Shown: positions 17,348-26,112 of the stretch, one piece after another
Layout of the letters: every line of letters starts with the position of its first letter
Numbering within the stretch: position 1 is the stretch's first letter
Source of the DNA: Candidatus Saccharimonadota bacterium
Lineage (GTDB): Bacteria; Patescibacteriota; Saccharimonadia; Saccharimonadales; Saccharimonadaceae
Length of the DNA stretch: 64,000 nucleotides
Direction of reading: 5' to 3'
Assembly (NCBI GenBank): GCA_030445245.1
Contig: JAUCSD010000001.1
Span: 1-64,000 of the forward strand
Made by a program: the position numbers and the translations under genes
The notes under the pieces: model-generated
What the model saw: only the letters and a program-made list of their open reading frames with translations
What the model was told of the DNA's origin: nothing
The model's database searches: none

Positions 17348-19288
17348 TTATAGCAGACTAATTGGATCAAGTTCGGATTGCCAATGGGTTGGGGGTACAA
17401 GCGGTAGTATGGCTACAAGATGAGCACGTTTGGGCGATTTGAGCGTGAGCTGCCAGCGGTAGGTATCACTCTGACGCTCATAGAATGATGGAGTTGGGCC
17501 AAGAATCTGAACATCGCTTGGTACTTGCTGCCGCAGTTCGCGTGCCAGTTTTTGTGCATTCTTAATGGCTGTCGCTTCAGTTTTGTAGATGCATGTCAGC
17601 TTCAGTAAATACGTAAACGGAGGGAAGTGTCCCTTCTGGCGAATAACTAAAGCTTCTTTATAAAATTGTTCATAGTCTTGAGCGAGTCCGCTGACGACAG
17701 CGGGGTGTTGCGGCTGGTAGCTTTGAACAATAACTGTCGTGGGGTGATGTGAACGTCCGACCCGCCCGATTACCTGCGCCAGCAATTGGAAGGTACGTTC
17801 ACTCGAAGAATAGTCGGGAAGGCTGAGGCCGGCATCTGCCTGTACGACTCCAACACTCCGGAGTTTGGGTAGATCGAGACCCTTAGCGATAACCTGTGTT
17901 CCAATGATTAAATCAATCTTGCCATCGTAGAGATCCTTGTAGCGTTCCTCGACTGATTCGCCTGTTTCACTGTCGCCATCAAAGCGAGCGATTATTTTAT
18001 TCGGAAACAACTTTCGAAGTTCTGATTCAATGAGTTTAGTGCCGATCCCTTTATGAACGACATCCGCCGAGTGACAGACAGGACAGCTGGTCGGTACTTT
18101 TTCGGTAAGACCGCAAATATGGCAACGCAGGAGATGCTGGTCGGCATGGAGGGTGAATGGAATAAAGCAGCGCGGGCAGATGGCTGACCATCCACAATTT
18201 TCACAAAGCGTAGTGCTGGCACTCCCGCGTCGGTTATGAAAAATGAGTGCTTGGTTGCCGTCTGCGAACGTTTCTTCAAGTTGCGCTAATAATTTATCCG
18301 ATAAAAAACGATGCTTCTTAAAGTTGGCACGTTTGGTCATATCAATGAGTGTAATGCTGGGTGCGACAGCGTCTTTGCGGGCTCGTTGGCTCATTGTAAT
18401 AACCGGACGATCTGATTGTTCTGCTAAGTAGTAGTCGGCTACAGCTGGTGTAGCCGTTCCTAATATGAGTTTTGCCTGGTGGTATTTGGTTAACATACTG
18501 GCGGCACGCAGGGCGGAATAGCGTGGTGATTGTTCCTGTTTGAAGCTTGGTTCGTGTGCCTCGTCGATTACTATAAGGCCGATATTCTTGAGTGGTAAAA
18601 AGAGGGCAGAGCGTGGTCCGACGGCGACTCTGGCCGTTGGGCTCGTAAGTGCCTCACGCCAGGCGAGATGTCGTTGGGCTTCGGTCTGTCGCGAGTGCGT
18701 GAGGATGATGTTTTCAAAGTGATGTGAAAATTCGTCGACGAGTTGAGAGGTGAGAGCGATCTCTGGCACCAAGATAATAACTGATTTGTTCTGAGCTAAT
18801 GCTCGGCTCGCGGCTTCAATATAGACGGCCGTTTTACCCGAGCCAGTGACACCATGTAAAAGTGCTGAACCAGGTGACATAATCTCGATTGTTTGGAGAG
18901 CCACCACTTGTTCTGGAGTGAATACATTTTTTGTTCGCTCTCGTAAAGCTTCACGAGTCGTCGCTGCTTGGACACGACGGGTCGTTTGAAGCCCGCGAGG
19001 CAGGAGGGTTTGTAAAACGGTAGCCAAGTGGCCTGCATAGTAGTCACTAAGCCATAGGGCGAGACTGACTAGCGCCTCTGGAAGAGGTTGCTCCTCGATG
19101 ATAGAGACAATAGGTTTTGTCTCGTAAACTGGTTTCTTGGCCGAACGCAGTATCACACCCGTCAGCTTCTTTTTACCAACCTCGATAACCACCAATTGAC
19201 CGATCACGAGCGGTTGTTCAGAGGCATACGTAAAAAACGCGCTTGAAGCCCGCACGATTTGATTTGGCGCCACCTCGTAGTAGTGCAT
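17348..19288 (-). CDS. priA: Primosomal protein N' (PriA helicase)
   Basis: 646 aa, a little shorter than E. coli (732). An N-terminal 3'-DNA-binding domain is followed by Walker A GVTGSGKT (about 140-147), DEAH in VIDEAHEPS (about 238), and paired zinc-binding cysteines CENC, CPRC, CHIC, CPVC (about 360-405). The helicase C domain carries the VIGRVGR motif. PriA restarts stalled forks. The ATG lies 7 nt after a TATACT -10 shared with the divergent gene at 19318, which predicts a leaderless mRNA. Confidence 0.95.
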   Translation of the reverse strand: MHYYEVAPNQIVRASSAFFTYASEQPLVIGQLVVIEVGKKKLTGVILRSAKKPVYETKPIVSIIEEQPLPEALVSLALWLSDYYAGHLATVLQTLLPRGLQTTRRVQAATTREALRERTKNVFTPEQVVALQTIEIMSPGSALLHGVTGSGKTAVYIEAASRALAQNKSVIILVPEIALTSQLVDEFSHHFENIILTHSRQTEAQRHLAWREALTSPTARVAVGPRSALFLPLKNIGLIVIDEAHEPSFKQEQSPRYSALRAASMLTKYHQAKLILGTATPAVADYYLAEQSDRPVITMSQRARKDAVAPSITLIDMTKRANFKKHRFLSDKLLAQLEETFADGNQALIFHNRRGSASTTLCENCGWSAICPRCFIPFTLHADQHLLRCHICGLTEKVPTSCPVCHSADVVHKGIGTKLIESELRKLFPNKIIARFDGDSETGESVEERYKDLYDGKIDLIIGTQVIAKGLDLPKLRSVGVVQADAGLSLPDYSSSERTFQLLAQVIGRVGRSHHPTTVIVQSYQPQHPAVVSGLAQDYEQFYKEALVIRQKGHFPPFTYLLKLTCIYKTEATAIKNAQKLARELRQQVPSDVQILGPTPSFYERQSDTYRWQLTLKSPKRAHLVAILPLVPPTHWQSELDPISLL

Positions 19289-19295
19289 AGTTACC

Positions 19296-19303
19296 AGTAT
19301 ACT
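19296..19303. promoter_or_regulatory. Palindromic bidirectional -10 element
   Basis: AGTATACT reads as TATACT on both strands (minus 19301-19296, plus 19298-19303). It lies 7 nt from the priA ATG and 14 nt from the PRTase ATG, in a 29-bp divergent gap. Confidence 0.6.
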
Positions 19304-19317
19304 GCTAAACTTAAACT

Positions 19318-19974
19318 ATGTATTTTGAAAGCCGTGCCCAGGCTGGGCAAATCCTCGCCGGACAGTTAATAGAAAAATATCGCTACGAAAACTGTGCTGT
19401 CGTTGCACTTAGTGATGGGGCTGTTCAAGTTGGAGAGCAGATTGCCGCTGCGCTCCACTGTATTCTGACGATGCTTCTTGTAGAAGACATCCAGGTACCA
19501 GGGGAGAATATGAGTTTTGGTGGTGTTTCGCAAAACGGTGGTTTTACCTATAACGGTATGTTCAGCGCTGGTGAAATGGAAGAATATGCCAGCGAGTATC
19601 ATGGCTACCTCGAAGAACAGAAGCGAGAAGCATTTCAGCGGATTAATAAACTGCTCGGTGATGGCGGTATGATCGATAGCGACATGCTACGAGACCATGT
19701 AGTGATCTTAGTGGCCGACGGGCTCGATAACGGCGCATCACTTGACGTGGCAGTCGATTTCTTAAAACCAATTCGTATTAAGCGACTTATTGTTGCGACC
19801 CCTGTGGCAACAGTTCCAGCTGTCGACAAGCTACACATTGTCGCCGACGAGCTTCATGTGTTGGATGTGAAGGAGAATTTCATGGGAATTAATCATTATT
19901 ACGAACAGAATGATATCCCTACACACGAGGAAACAATTGCTAAAATCAACCAAATTGTGTTGAATTGGCACTAA
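19318..19974 (+). CDS. Phosphoribosyltransferase-like protein
   Basis: 218 aa. The fold pattern of type I PRTases can be followed: an N-terminal FESRAQAGQILAGQL helix, VALSDGAVQVGEQIAAAL, an acidic/Gly segment VVILVADGLDNGASLDVAVDFLKP at the PRPP-loop position, and VATPVATVPAVDKL. In the PRPP loop the usual DDG(I/V)xTG is altered to ADGLDNGAS, so the activity is uncertain. Substrate unknown. Divergent from priA. Confidence 0.72.
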   Translation: MYFESRAQAGQILAGQLIEKYRYENCAVVALSDGAVQVGEQIAAALHCILTMLLVEDIQVPGENMSFGGVSQNGGFTYNGMFSAGEMEEYASEYHGYLEEQKREAFQRINKLLGDGGMIDSDMLRDHVVILVADGLDNGASLDVAVDFLKPIRIKRLIVATPVATVPAVDKLHIVADELHVLDVKENFMGINHYYEQNDIPTHEETIAKINQIVLNWH

Positions 19975-19980
19975 ACGAGC

Positions 19981-20010
19981 TTGCAAATAGGGCACTAAAA
20001 AGTGTAGAAT
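19981..20010 (+). promoter_or_regulatory. Promoter of HTH-recJ
   Basis: -35 TTGCAA (19981-19986), 18-bp spacer, -10 TAGAAT (20005-20010). Confidence 0.55.
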
Positions 20011-20051
20011 AAAAAGCAACAGAGAGTCAGAGATTTTAAACAAGGGAAGTT

Positions 20052-20351
20052 ATGCTAGACGTTTTTATTACCTCAAGAGTGCGAAGAAAAATTGTAGTGG
20101 TGTATGCCAAATACCCTGATTTTCATACTCATGTCCGTGGTCTTGCCAAGCTAATCAAAGAAGATCCAGGCAATATTCAGCGCGAATTGAAGCGACTTGA
20201 AAAAGTAGGATTTCTTACGAGTGAGAAGCAGGGCAATACCAAGATCTATTCCACGAATAAACAGTTTCCAATTTTTAAGGAACTTCAGAGTATTGTCATT
20301 AAGTCACAGCAGCACGCTGGTCGTCCAAAACGAACATCCGCTGATCTGTAA
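20052..20351 (+). CDS. Winged-helix transcriptional regulator
   Basis: 99 aa. The fold of a winged helix is visible: helices at about 8-40, then the recognition segment KEDPGNIQRELKRLEKVGFL (about 41-60) and a wing with KQGNTKIYST. The family is ArsR-like; no metal-binding Cys. SD AAGGGAAG precedes the ATG. It overlaps recJ by one base (TAATG), so the two are translationally coupled, and it may regulate its own operon. Confidence 0.75.
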   Translation: MLDVFITSRVRRKIVVVYAKYPDFHTHVRGLAKLIKEDPGNIQRELKRLEKVGFLTSEKQGNTKIYSTNKQFPIFKELQSIVIKSQQHAGRPKRTSADL

Positions 20352-21973
20352 TGTCCTTGTTTGAAGAGATTTTAGCTGCGCGTGGCTTTGTTGGAAAGTC
20401 GCGCGAGCTTTTTTTATCACCTAGTTACGAAGCGCGACACGATCCTTTTTTACTTCCTGATATGCAGGCGGCAGTCGATCGATTGATCCTCGCGCGAAAA
20501 CGCCAGGAGCATATAACCATTTATGGTGACTATGATATTGATGGATTAACGGCAACTACGGTACTCTTTGAGGCGCTTGAGGCCTTTGGTTTCAAACATG
20601 TCGATGCGTTTATTCCTAATCGTTTTGTTGAAGGCTATGGTCTGACGGTAGATGCGGTTGAAAAGATTGCTGCCGCGGGTGCGCAACTGATTGTAACGGT
20701 AGACTGTGGTAGCTTGAGTGAAAAAGAAATTATTAGAGCGGCCGAACTTGGTGTCGACGTCATTGTGACCGATCACCATAATGTGGCGCCTGTGCAGCCA
20801 CCGGCCGTCGCGGTTATCAATCCAAAGCGCCCTGATCATGAATATCCGTTCATTGATCTGGCGGGAGTTGGCGTAGCATTCAAACTCGTCCAAGCGCTCC
20901 AGACTCAGCTCGATGGACTGCCAATCGGGCAAGAGAAGTGGATGCTTGATCTTGTGGCTCTTGGTACGGTGTGTGATGTTGTGACGCTTGTTGATGAGAA
21001 TCGTGCCAATGTTTTCTGGGGGCTTAAAGTACTCGCTAAAACTCGTCGACCAGGTCTTAAGGCCTTGATGGCCGTTTCAAGTGTGGAACCGGAAAAGGTA
21101 AATGCTCGTAGTCTTGGCTTTGGACTGGGACCTCGCATGAACGCGGCAGGGCGACTCGAGACTGCCAAACATGCACTTGATATGCTCCGCGCTGAGGATC
21201 CTACCACCGCGCTTGAGAAGGCGCAGCAGCTTGATACACTTAACGTTGCTCGCCGTGCCGACCAAGATAAAATTTTCAAGGCGGCATTGATCCAGGCAGA
21301 AGCTTATAAGAATGATCCAGTGCTAGTTGTGAGTCATGCTGACTGGAATCACGGTATTATCGGCATTGTTGCAGCAAAATTGCTTGAGAAGTATAAGAAG
21401 CCAACATATGTCCTGCAGGAAATGGGAGCGGAGAGTAAAGGTTCGGCTCGTAGTTATGGAGATTTCAGTGCCGCTGATGCAATTCGAGCGGCGGACGATA
21501 TTATTACAAAAGGTGGTGGTCACAAACTAGCAGCAGGCGTTACCATGCCAACCGAGAATATTGCCGCTTTTCGCGCACGGGTTAACGAATTCTATCGATC
21601 GCAGAAATTAATCGATCAACCCAATTTGCTTCTTCCGAAGGAAGATGTCGTAATCGAGCGGCTTAGTATCGTGGACGAAACGCTGATTAATCAACTGAGC
21701 CAGCTCGAGCCCTTTGGCAACGGCAATCCAGAGCCCGTATTTAAGGCGATTAACTTACTTGTGACAAATCAGCGACGGATGGGCGCAGACGCTCAGCACG
21801 TCAAACTTGAACTGCAGGATAAGGATCGTCATACGATGCAATTTTTAGCATTCAGTGCTCCGGATCACTTTTTCGTCGAGCCGGGCGAGTATGTAACGAT
21901 TTGGTTTCAACCGGGAATAAACGAGTGGCAGGGCAGGCGTACGGTTGAAGGCAGACTACTCCATCTCGAATAA
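20351..21973 (+). CDS. recJ: Single-stranded-DNA exonuclease RecJ
   Basis: 540 aa. A 5'-3' ssDNA exonuclease of recombination and mismatch repair. DHH-superfamily motifs: DYDIDGLTATT (about residues 59-69), VTVDCG (about 115), VTDHHN (about 139) and the DHHA1 motif GGGHKLAAG (about 388). An OB-like C-terminal domain is present. Start ATG overlaps the upstream HTH stop. Confidence 0.95.
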   Translation: MSLFEEILAARGFVGKSRELFLSPSYEARHDPFLLPDMQAAVDRLILARKRQEHITIYGDYDIDGLTATTVLFEALEAFGFKHVDAFIPNRFVEGYGLTVDAVEKIAAAGAQLIVTVDCGSLSEKEIIRAAELGVDVIVTDHHNVAPVQPPAVAVINPKRPDHEYPFIDLAGVGVAFKLVQALQTQLDGLPIGQEKWMLDLVALGTVCDVVTLVDENRANVFWGLKVLAKTRRPGLKALMAVSSVEPEKVNARSLGFGLGPRMNAAGRLETAKHALDMLRAEDPTTALEKAQQLDTLNVARRADQDKIFKAALIQAEAYKNDPVLVVSHADWNHGIIGIVAAKLLEKYKKPTYVLQEMGAESKGSARSYGDFSAADAIRAADDIITKGGGHKLAAGVTMPTENIAAFRARVNEFYRSQKLIDQPNLLLPKEDVVIERLSIVDETLINQLSQLEPFGNGNPEPVFKAINLLVTNQRRMGADAQHVKLELQDKDRHTMQFLAFSAPDHFFVEPGEYVTIWFQPGINEWQGRRTVEGRLLHLE

Positions 21974-22123
21974 ATGTTGTTAAGAGCAAAAGGCCCCCTG
22001 TGCCATCGATACGAAAGCCTTGTTGCTCGTAGCGAAGCAATACGACTTTGGGGACTATACCTTCTCGGTCACGGTGAAAGAATGCCAAATGTCTAAACAA
22101 TTCGACCAAAATAGAGTGTAGTA

Positions 22124-22152
22124 TTGCGTCAAGTCACTCTATCTGTTACAAT
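22124..22152 (+). promoter_or_regulatory. Promoter of rpsU, near-leaderless
   Basis: -35 TTGCGT (22124-22129), 17-bp spacer, -10 TACAAT (22147-22152). Only 9 nt separate the -10 from the ATG of rpsU, so the 5' leader would be 0-3 nt. The rest of 21974-22123 holds short dyads and no gene. Confidence 0.7.
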
Positions 22153-22161
22153 TGCACCTAT

Positions 22162-22377
22162 ATGGTACAAGTAACACGTAAAGATGAACGCGAAGCGAAC
22201 GAAAATATTATTCGTCGTTTTAACCGCAAGGTTTTGCAGAGTGGTGTTTTAGCAAACGCGAAAGCGTCTATGCGATTTTCGAAAGATTTGAGCAAGACTG
22301 AACGCCGAGCTAAAGCGATTATTCGCAAAGAACGTAAAGCAGACAAATTAGCTAAAGCCCGTTTGGGAATCCGCTAG
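22162..22377 (+). CDS. rpsU: 30S ribosomal protein S21
   Basis: 71 aa, typical bS21 length. Basic helical protein with the family pattern VTRKDEREANENIIRRFNRKV and a long Arg/Lys-rich C-terminal helix. S21 lies near the anti-SD end of 16S rRNA and supports initiation. Three bases separate it from yqeY. No SD; see the promoter entry for the predicted leaderless start. Confidence 0.93.
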   Translation: MVQVTRKDEREANENIIRRFNRKVLQSGVLANAKASMRFSKDLSKTERRAKAIIRKERKADKLAKARLGIR

Positions 22378-22380
22378 TCA

Positions 22381-22833
22381 ATGGCGCTAAAACAGCGTAT
22401 CCAAGATGATCTTAAAGCCGCTCTTTTGAGCGGCGATCGTTTTGCAGGGGAAACGTTACGTGGCCTTAAGGCCGCTATCTTAAATGAAGAAGTCGCTCAA
22501 GGTAAACGTGATGACGGTCTTGATGATGCAACGATTGAACAAATTATTGCCAAAGAAGTAAAGAAGCGCAACGAAGCTGCCGCTCTTTATGATCAAAACA
22601 ATCGTCAGGACTCAGCGGCTGATGAACGTCACGAAGCTGAAATCTTAATGATCTATCTTCCAAAGCAGCTCAGTGAAGCTGAACTGAAGACAGTTGTCGA
22701 CGCTAAAGTTCGCGAACTCGGTGCAACCGACGCCAAAATGATGGGTCAGGTAATTGGCGCTGTTAAAAAAGACGTTGGTAATACGGCTGATGGCGGCATG
22801 ATCGCTCGTCTTGTTAAAGCTGCTCTCTCTTAG
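22381..22833 (+). CDS. yqeY: GatB/YqeY domain protein
   Basis: 150 aa. The family pattern is clear: an N-terminal IQDDLKAALLSGD helix, LRGLKAAILNEE, then EAEILMIYLPKQLSEAEL and MGQVIGAVKK. It resembles the tail domain of GatB, which binds tRNA; the cellular role of stand-alone YqeY is not known. The rpsU-yqeY order is conserved in many bacteria. Confidence 0.92.
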   Translation: MALKQRIQDDLKAALLSGDRFAGETLRGLKAAILNEEVAQGKRDDGLDDATIEQIIAKEVKKRNEAAALYDQNNRQDSAADERHEAEILMIYLPKQLSEAELKTVVDAKVRELGATDAKMMGQVIGAVKKDVGNTADGGMIARLVKAALS

Positions 22834-22903
22834 CAAACTATTCCTTGTGAATAAGTGATGCGATAAAATAGGGGTTAATACTCAAAAACTTGGAAGGAGC
22901 TCC

Positions 22904-23719
22904 ATGTTAAAGCAGGTTGCAAACGGTGTCTGGGTTCACAATAGTGAGTTTCTCGAGAGTAAATCTATTATCGTGCAGGGCAAAGCTGGCGTATTGCTTA
23001 TCGACCCTGGTATAACCGAGGATGAATTAGTTAACCTCGCAAGTGACCTCGACGAGTTGGGCCAGCCTGTTGTAGCAGGCTTTTCGACGCATCCTCACTG
23101 GGATCATGTGCTTTGGCACGCCCAGTTCGGTGAGGTGCCACGTTATAGCACGGCTCACTGCGCGGCTGATATTCGAGATCTGTTGTCTTACGCAGACTGG
23201 AAAGCTCGAGTCGCTGGGGTATTACCACCAGACATAGGTAATCAAATACCGATCGACAACTTATTCGGCCAAATTACCGGTTTGCCTGTCGGCACGACAT
23301 ACATTCCTTGGGACGGTCCTAGTGTGAGGATTATCGAGCATCAGGCGCATGCCCGGGGTCATGCAGCACTACTCATCGAGGAGGCTAATGTACTCGTCGC
23401 TGGTGATATGCTTTCTAATATCCTGATCCCGTTTCTCGAACTGGAAGCTAAGCGTCCAGTCGAGGATTACCTGGCTGCATTGCAACTGCTCGAAAATGTA
23501 GCAGGGGACACCACCATTCTAATTACTGGTCACGGATCGGTCGGTGGGGCGGGTGAGGTACGTACGCGAATAGGACAGGACCGTGCATACGTGCAAGCCT
23601 TGCATGACGGTGGGGGTTCTGATGATTCACGCCTCACGACAGGACCGAACAAGGAATGGCTGCCGAGCGTGCATGAGCGGCAAGCGCAGCAGCTTGCCAA
23701 AAATGCTGTTAGGGGATAG
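22904..23719 (+). CDS. MBL-fold metallo-hydrolase
   Basis: 271 aa. The metal motif HPHWDH (about residues 63-68) is a variant of HxHxDH in which the second His is replaced by Trp spacing. Further ligands may be H in HARGHAA (about 149), D in VAGDML (about 168) and H in ITGHGS (about 209). SD GAAGGAGC precedes the ATG. The substrate class (thiolester, lactone, beta-lactam-like) cannot be told. It is followed by a small frame at 23776. Confidence 0.82.
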   Translation: MLKQVANGVWVHNSEFLESKSIIVQGKAGVLLIDPGITEDELVNLASDLDELGQPVVAGFSTHPHWDHVLWHAQFGEVPRYSTAHCAADIRDLLSYADWKARVAGVLPPDIGNQIPIDNLFGQITGLPVGTTYIPWDGPSVRIIEHQAHARGHAALLIEEANVLVAGDMLSNILIPFLELEAKRPVEDYLAALQLLENVAGDTTILITGHGSVGGAGEVRTRIGQDRAYVQALHDGGGSDDSRLTTGPNKEWLPSVHERQAQQLAKNAVRG

Positions 23720-23775
23720 CCGCTGTCTCATTTGGCGGTTTTACGATGGACTATACTGAAGTGAGTTATATTAGA

Positions 23776-23892
23776 ATGATGGACTCATTCATCACTCTCA
23801 CTGCATACTACCTGACGCCGAGGGTAATGGATCGACTTACGGCAAAGACTCAGAAAGAGACACGCAATACTAAACCGCTCGAAACGGAATAA
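23776..23892 (+). CDS. Possible 38-residue protein
   Basis: 38 aa, starting MMDSFITLTAYY with a charged C-terminal half. The stop lies 4 nt before the GTG start of the DUF2127-GNAT gene. A TATATT box (23768-23773) lies just upstream and a TATACT box (about 23752-23757) further up, so it may be leaderless. No family; it could be a regulatory upstream frame rather than a functional protein. Confidence 0.35.
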   Translation: MMDSFITLTAYYLTPRVMDRLTAKTQKETRNTKPLETE

Positions 23893-23896
23893 GGCC

Positions 23897-24856
23897 GTGA
23901 GCTGGTATCACCCCTCAACGCTGTTCGATAAGATTTTTGAGAGTGGAATTATCATCAAAGGTGTGACTGGTGCCCTGGAGTTCCTTGGCGGATTGCTTCT
24001 TTTCTTTTTTGACCCATCAGTTATTCACCAGTTCTTAGGAGCCATTACACAGAAAGAGCTGATAGAGGACCCCCATGATAAGATTGCTACCTTCCTACTC
24101 CAATCGACTGAACATCTTGGCGGTGGTGGCAGTAGAACATTTCTGATTGTCTACCTCTGGATTCACGCTGTCATTAAGCTAATTGCGGTCATTGGCATTC
24201 TCCGTAACCAGCTGTGGGCTTACCCATTCTCGCTTGTGACACTCAGTCTCTTTGTGCTGTATCAGTTGTATGAGATTGCGCTCCATGGTTCTATTGGTAT
24301 GATTCTTCTAACGATTTTCGACTTCTTTATTCTCTGGCTAATTTGGCGGGAATGGGGGAAGGTACGAAGCCCTATTGTTGATAAGCGCGATGACGCTACG
24401 AGAGAGTCGATCAACATACGACTGTTCAGAACGACAGATGCAAATGAACTGTCTAGCGTCATTATCCGATGTTTGCGTGAGGTTAACAGCAAAGACTATG
24501 CTGCCGATATTATCGAAAAGATGTGCTCGTATTTCACGCCTGAGATTATAGCTAAACTTGCACACGAACGTCAGATGTTTGTAGCAGAACAAAATGGCCA
24601 GCCAGTAGGCACTGTTAGCCGAGATGGTAATAAGGTATTCACGATGTTCGTCAATCCCGACGATGCGGGTCAGGGAATTGGCACAAAGCTCATGGGATAC
24701 ATTGAACATCTTGTGGTTGAAGAAGGATTTAAGTACATCGAGACGGGTGCTAGTATCACGGCTCATGATTTTTATCACAAGCTTGGATATGTTGACGTAC
24801 GCGAGAGTGAGACTGACTTTGGTCTCAATTATATTTTGAGAAAACCGCTGAGATAA
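23897..24856 (+). CDS. DUF2127 membrane domain fused to GNAT acetyltransferase
   Basis: 319 aa. Residues 1-155 hold four hydrophobic spans of the DUF2127 type (YLWIHAVIKLIAVIGILR, WAYPFSLVTLSLFVLYQLY, LLTIFDFFILWLIW). Residues about 175-319 are a GNAT domain, with the acetyl-CoA loop in DDAGQGIGTKLM (about 253-264) and a final HDFYHKLGY element. The GTG start is set by frame and by the stop of the small upstream frame. The two domains are in one frame without a break. The acetylated substrate is unknown; the membrane part may localise the enzyme. Confidence 0.78.
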   Translation: MSWYHPSTLFDKIFESGIIIKGVTGALEFLGGLLLFFFDPSVIHQFLGAITQKELIEDPHDKIATFLLQSTEHLGGGGSRTFLIVYLWIHAVIKLIAVIGILRNQLWAYPFSLVTLSLFVLYQLYEIALHGSIGMILLTIFDFFILWLIWREWGKVRSPIVDKRDDATRESINIRLFRTTDANELSSVIIRCLREVNSKDYAADIIEKMCSYFTPEIIAKLAHERQMFVAEQNGQPVGTVSRDGNKVFTMFVNPDDAGQGIGTKLMGYIEHLVVEEGFKYIETGASITAHDFYHKLGYVDVRESETDFGLNYILRKPLR

Positions 24857-24910
24857 TACTGGCATGCTCCGCTCGGGGCGATCCCAGGCAGCTGGTCCAG
24901 CTCCTGCGTA

Positions 24911-24940
24911 TTGATATATATTTGCTGTATGACATAATAT
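24911..24940 (+). promoter_or_regulatory. Possible promoter of GC-rich gene 25008
   Basis: -35 TTGATA (24911-24916) with -10 CATAAT (24933-24938, 16 bp) or TAATAT (24935-24940, 18 bp). It lies in a short AT-rich patch between GC-richer stretches. Confidence 0.45.
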
Positions 24941-25007
24941 TGCTTGATCTGTGAATCAAATAACAGGTCGTTTGCTCTTCTCGGTTTTCTAGTGGGAAGG
25001 TACGCGT

Positions 25008-25469
25008 ATGAATCGACGGGTTGCTCTTATCGTCGCAGCTGTGCTCGGTGTCGGACTGTTGATGTTGGTGGTATCTGAGGCGGTCAGCGAGTTTCGCTCC
25101 TCGGCCGCTGCCAACACGCTACTCCAATGCTCGCCAAGTGACCAGTCCCGTAACTCGGTGACGGGTGCGGGAGGGCCTCTGCTCGAGGTATTTCCGATTT
25201 CGCTCGGAGACGAGCGGACTATCAGTCCGTTTAAGCTGCAAGAGCCGGCCGGCTCGGCCGTTCTGAGTATGCCGGGCGCTTCGCATCAGGTGGTGGTATT
25301 GGTATACGACATGCACTACCTAAAGATCGTTCGTGCTCAGCAAGTGGTGGGCGTGTCCTTCCGCGGCATTGCGCCGCTCGATCTGGTCAGTATTCCAGCG
25401 GACGTCAGAGCGCTGTATGAGTCGGATGCAAGCTACATCATCGCACCGAAATCCTGCCTACCTGCGTGA
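25008..25469 (+). CDS. GC-rich membrane-anchored protein, function unknown
   Basis: 153 aa. N-terminal signal-anchor (about residues 4-24), then an extracytoplasmic domain with two Cys (in LLQCSPSD and KSCLPA) that could pair. SD GGGAAGG precedes the ATG. Third codon positions are mostly G/C, unlike adk just downstream. It has its own promoter-like patch and a long terminator hairpin. No family recognised; one of several GC-rich single-gene islands. Confidence 0.7.
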   Translation: MNRRVALIVAAVLGVGLLMLVVSEAVSEFRSSAAANTLLQCSPSDQSRNSVTGAGGPLLEVFPISLGDERTISPFKLQEPAGSAVLSMPGASHQVVVLVYDMHYLKIVRAQQVVGVSFRGIAPLDLVSIPADVRALYESDASYIIAPKSCLPA

Positions 25470-25486
25470 TCGAGGAGAGAAGCTCG

Positions 25487-25528
25487 GGACTCATCGCGCA
25501 CGATCGTGCGATGAGTCCGGGTTTTCCT
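25487..25528 (+). terminator. Long-stem terminator of 25008 gene
   Basis: GGACTCATCGC / GCGATGAGTCC, 11 perfect pairs around the palindrome GCACGATCGT, then GGGTTTTCC. Confidence 0.8.
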
Positions 25529-25566
25529 CTTTGTAAGGGGTTTTACCCATGATATACTAAGCTTAT

Positions 25567-26112
25567 ATGATTGTATTTTTTGGCCCCGCAGGTGCCGGTA
25601 AAAGTGTTCAGGGACAAATGTTAGCAGCACGCCAAGGCTGGCGCTGGTTAAGTGCGGGTCAACTATTACGGGATACGCACGATATGGAACTTCTCAAAGA
25701 AATGCAGACTGGTAAGTTGGTAACTTCTGAAACGGTAAACAGACTCATGGGCGAGGCTCTTAAGCGGGCTAAAAATATTGATCGAGTTATTCTCGATGGT
25801 TTTCCGCGCGAACTATCCCAAGCTAAATGGCTGATTAGTGCGCAACCTGAGCACGGACGTGCAATCGATCTTGTGGTTGTTCTCGAAGTCCCTCGTAGCG
25901 AGCTTCTCAAGCGTATTGAAGTTCGTGGCCGCGTTGACGATACACCCGACGCTGTTGATGAACGATTGAAAATCTACCGAACTGAAATGTATCCTATTTT
26001 GAGCTATTTTACAGAGGAAAATGTGAACATTGTTCATATTGATGGAACTGGCTCGGTCGGGCAAGTTCACGACCGAATTATGGAAGAACTGGTGGCATGC
26101 AAACTGGCGTAA
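25567..26112 (+). CDS. adk: Adenylate kinase
   Basis: 181 aa. P-loop GPAGAGKS (residues 6-13), the NMP-binding RDTH region, and DGFPRE (about 79-84) are typical. The LID is short, without zinc cysteines. It makes 2 ADP from ATP and AMP. The -10 TATACT (25553-25558) ends 8 nt before the ATG, so the mRNA is probably leaderless. It overlaps map by 16 nt, an order known from ribosomal-protein operons. Confidence 0.93.
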   Translation: MIVFFGPAGAGKSVQGQMLAARQGWRWLSAGQLLRDTHDMELLKEMQTGKLVTSETVNRLMGEALKRAKNIDRVILDGFPRELSQAKWLISAQPEHGRAIDLVVVLEVPRSELLKRIEVRGRVDDTPDAVDERLKIYRTEMYPILSYFTEENVNIVHIDGTGSVGQVHDRIMEELVACKLA

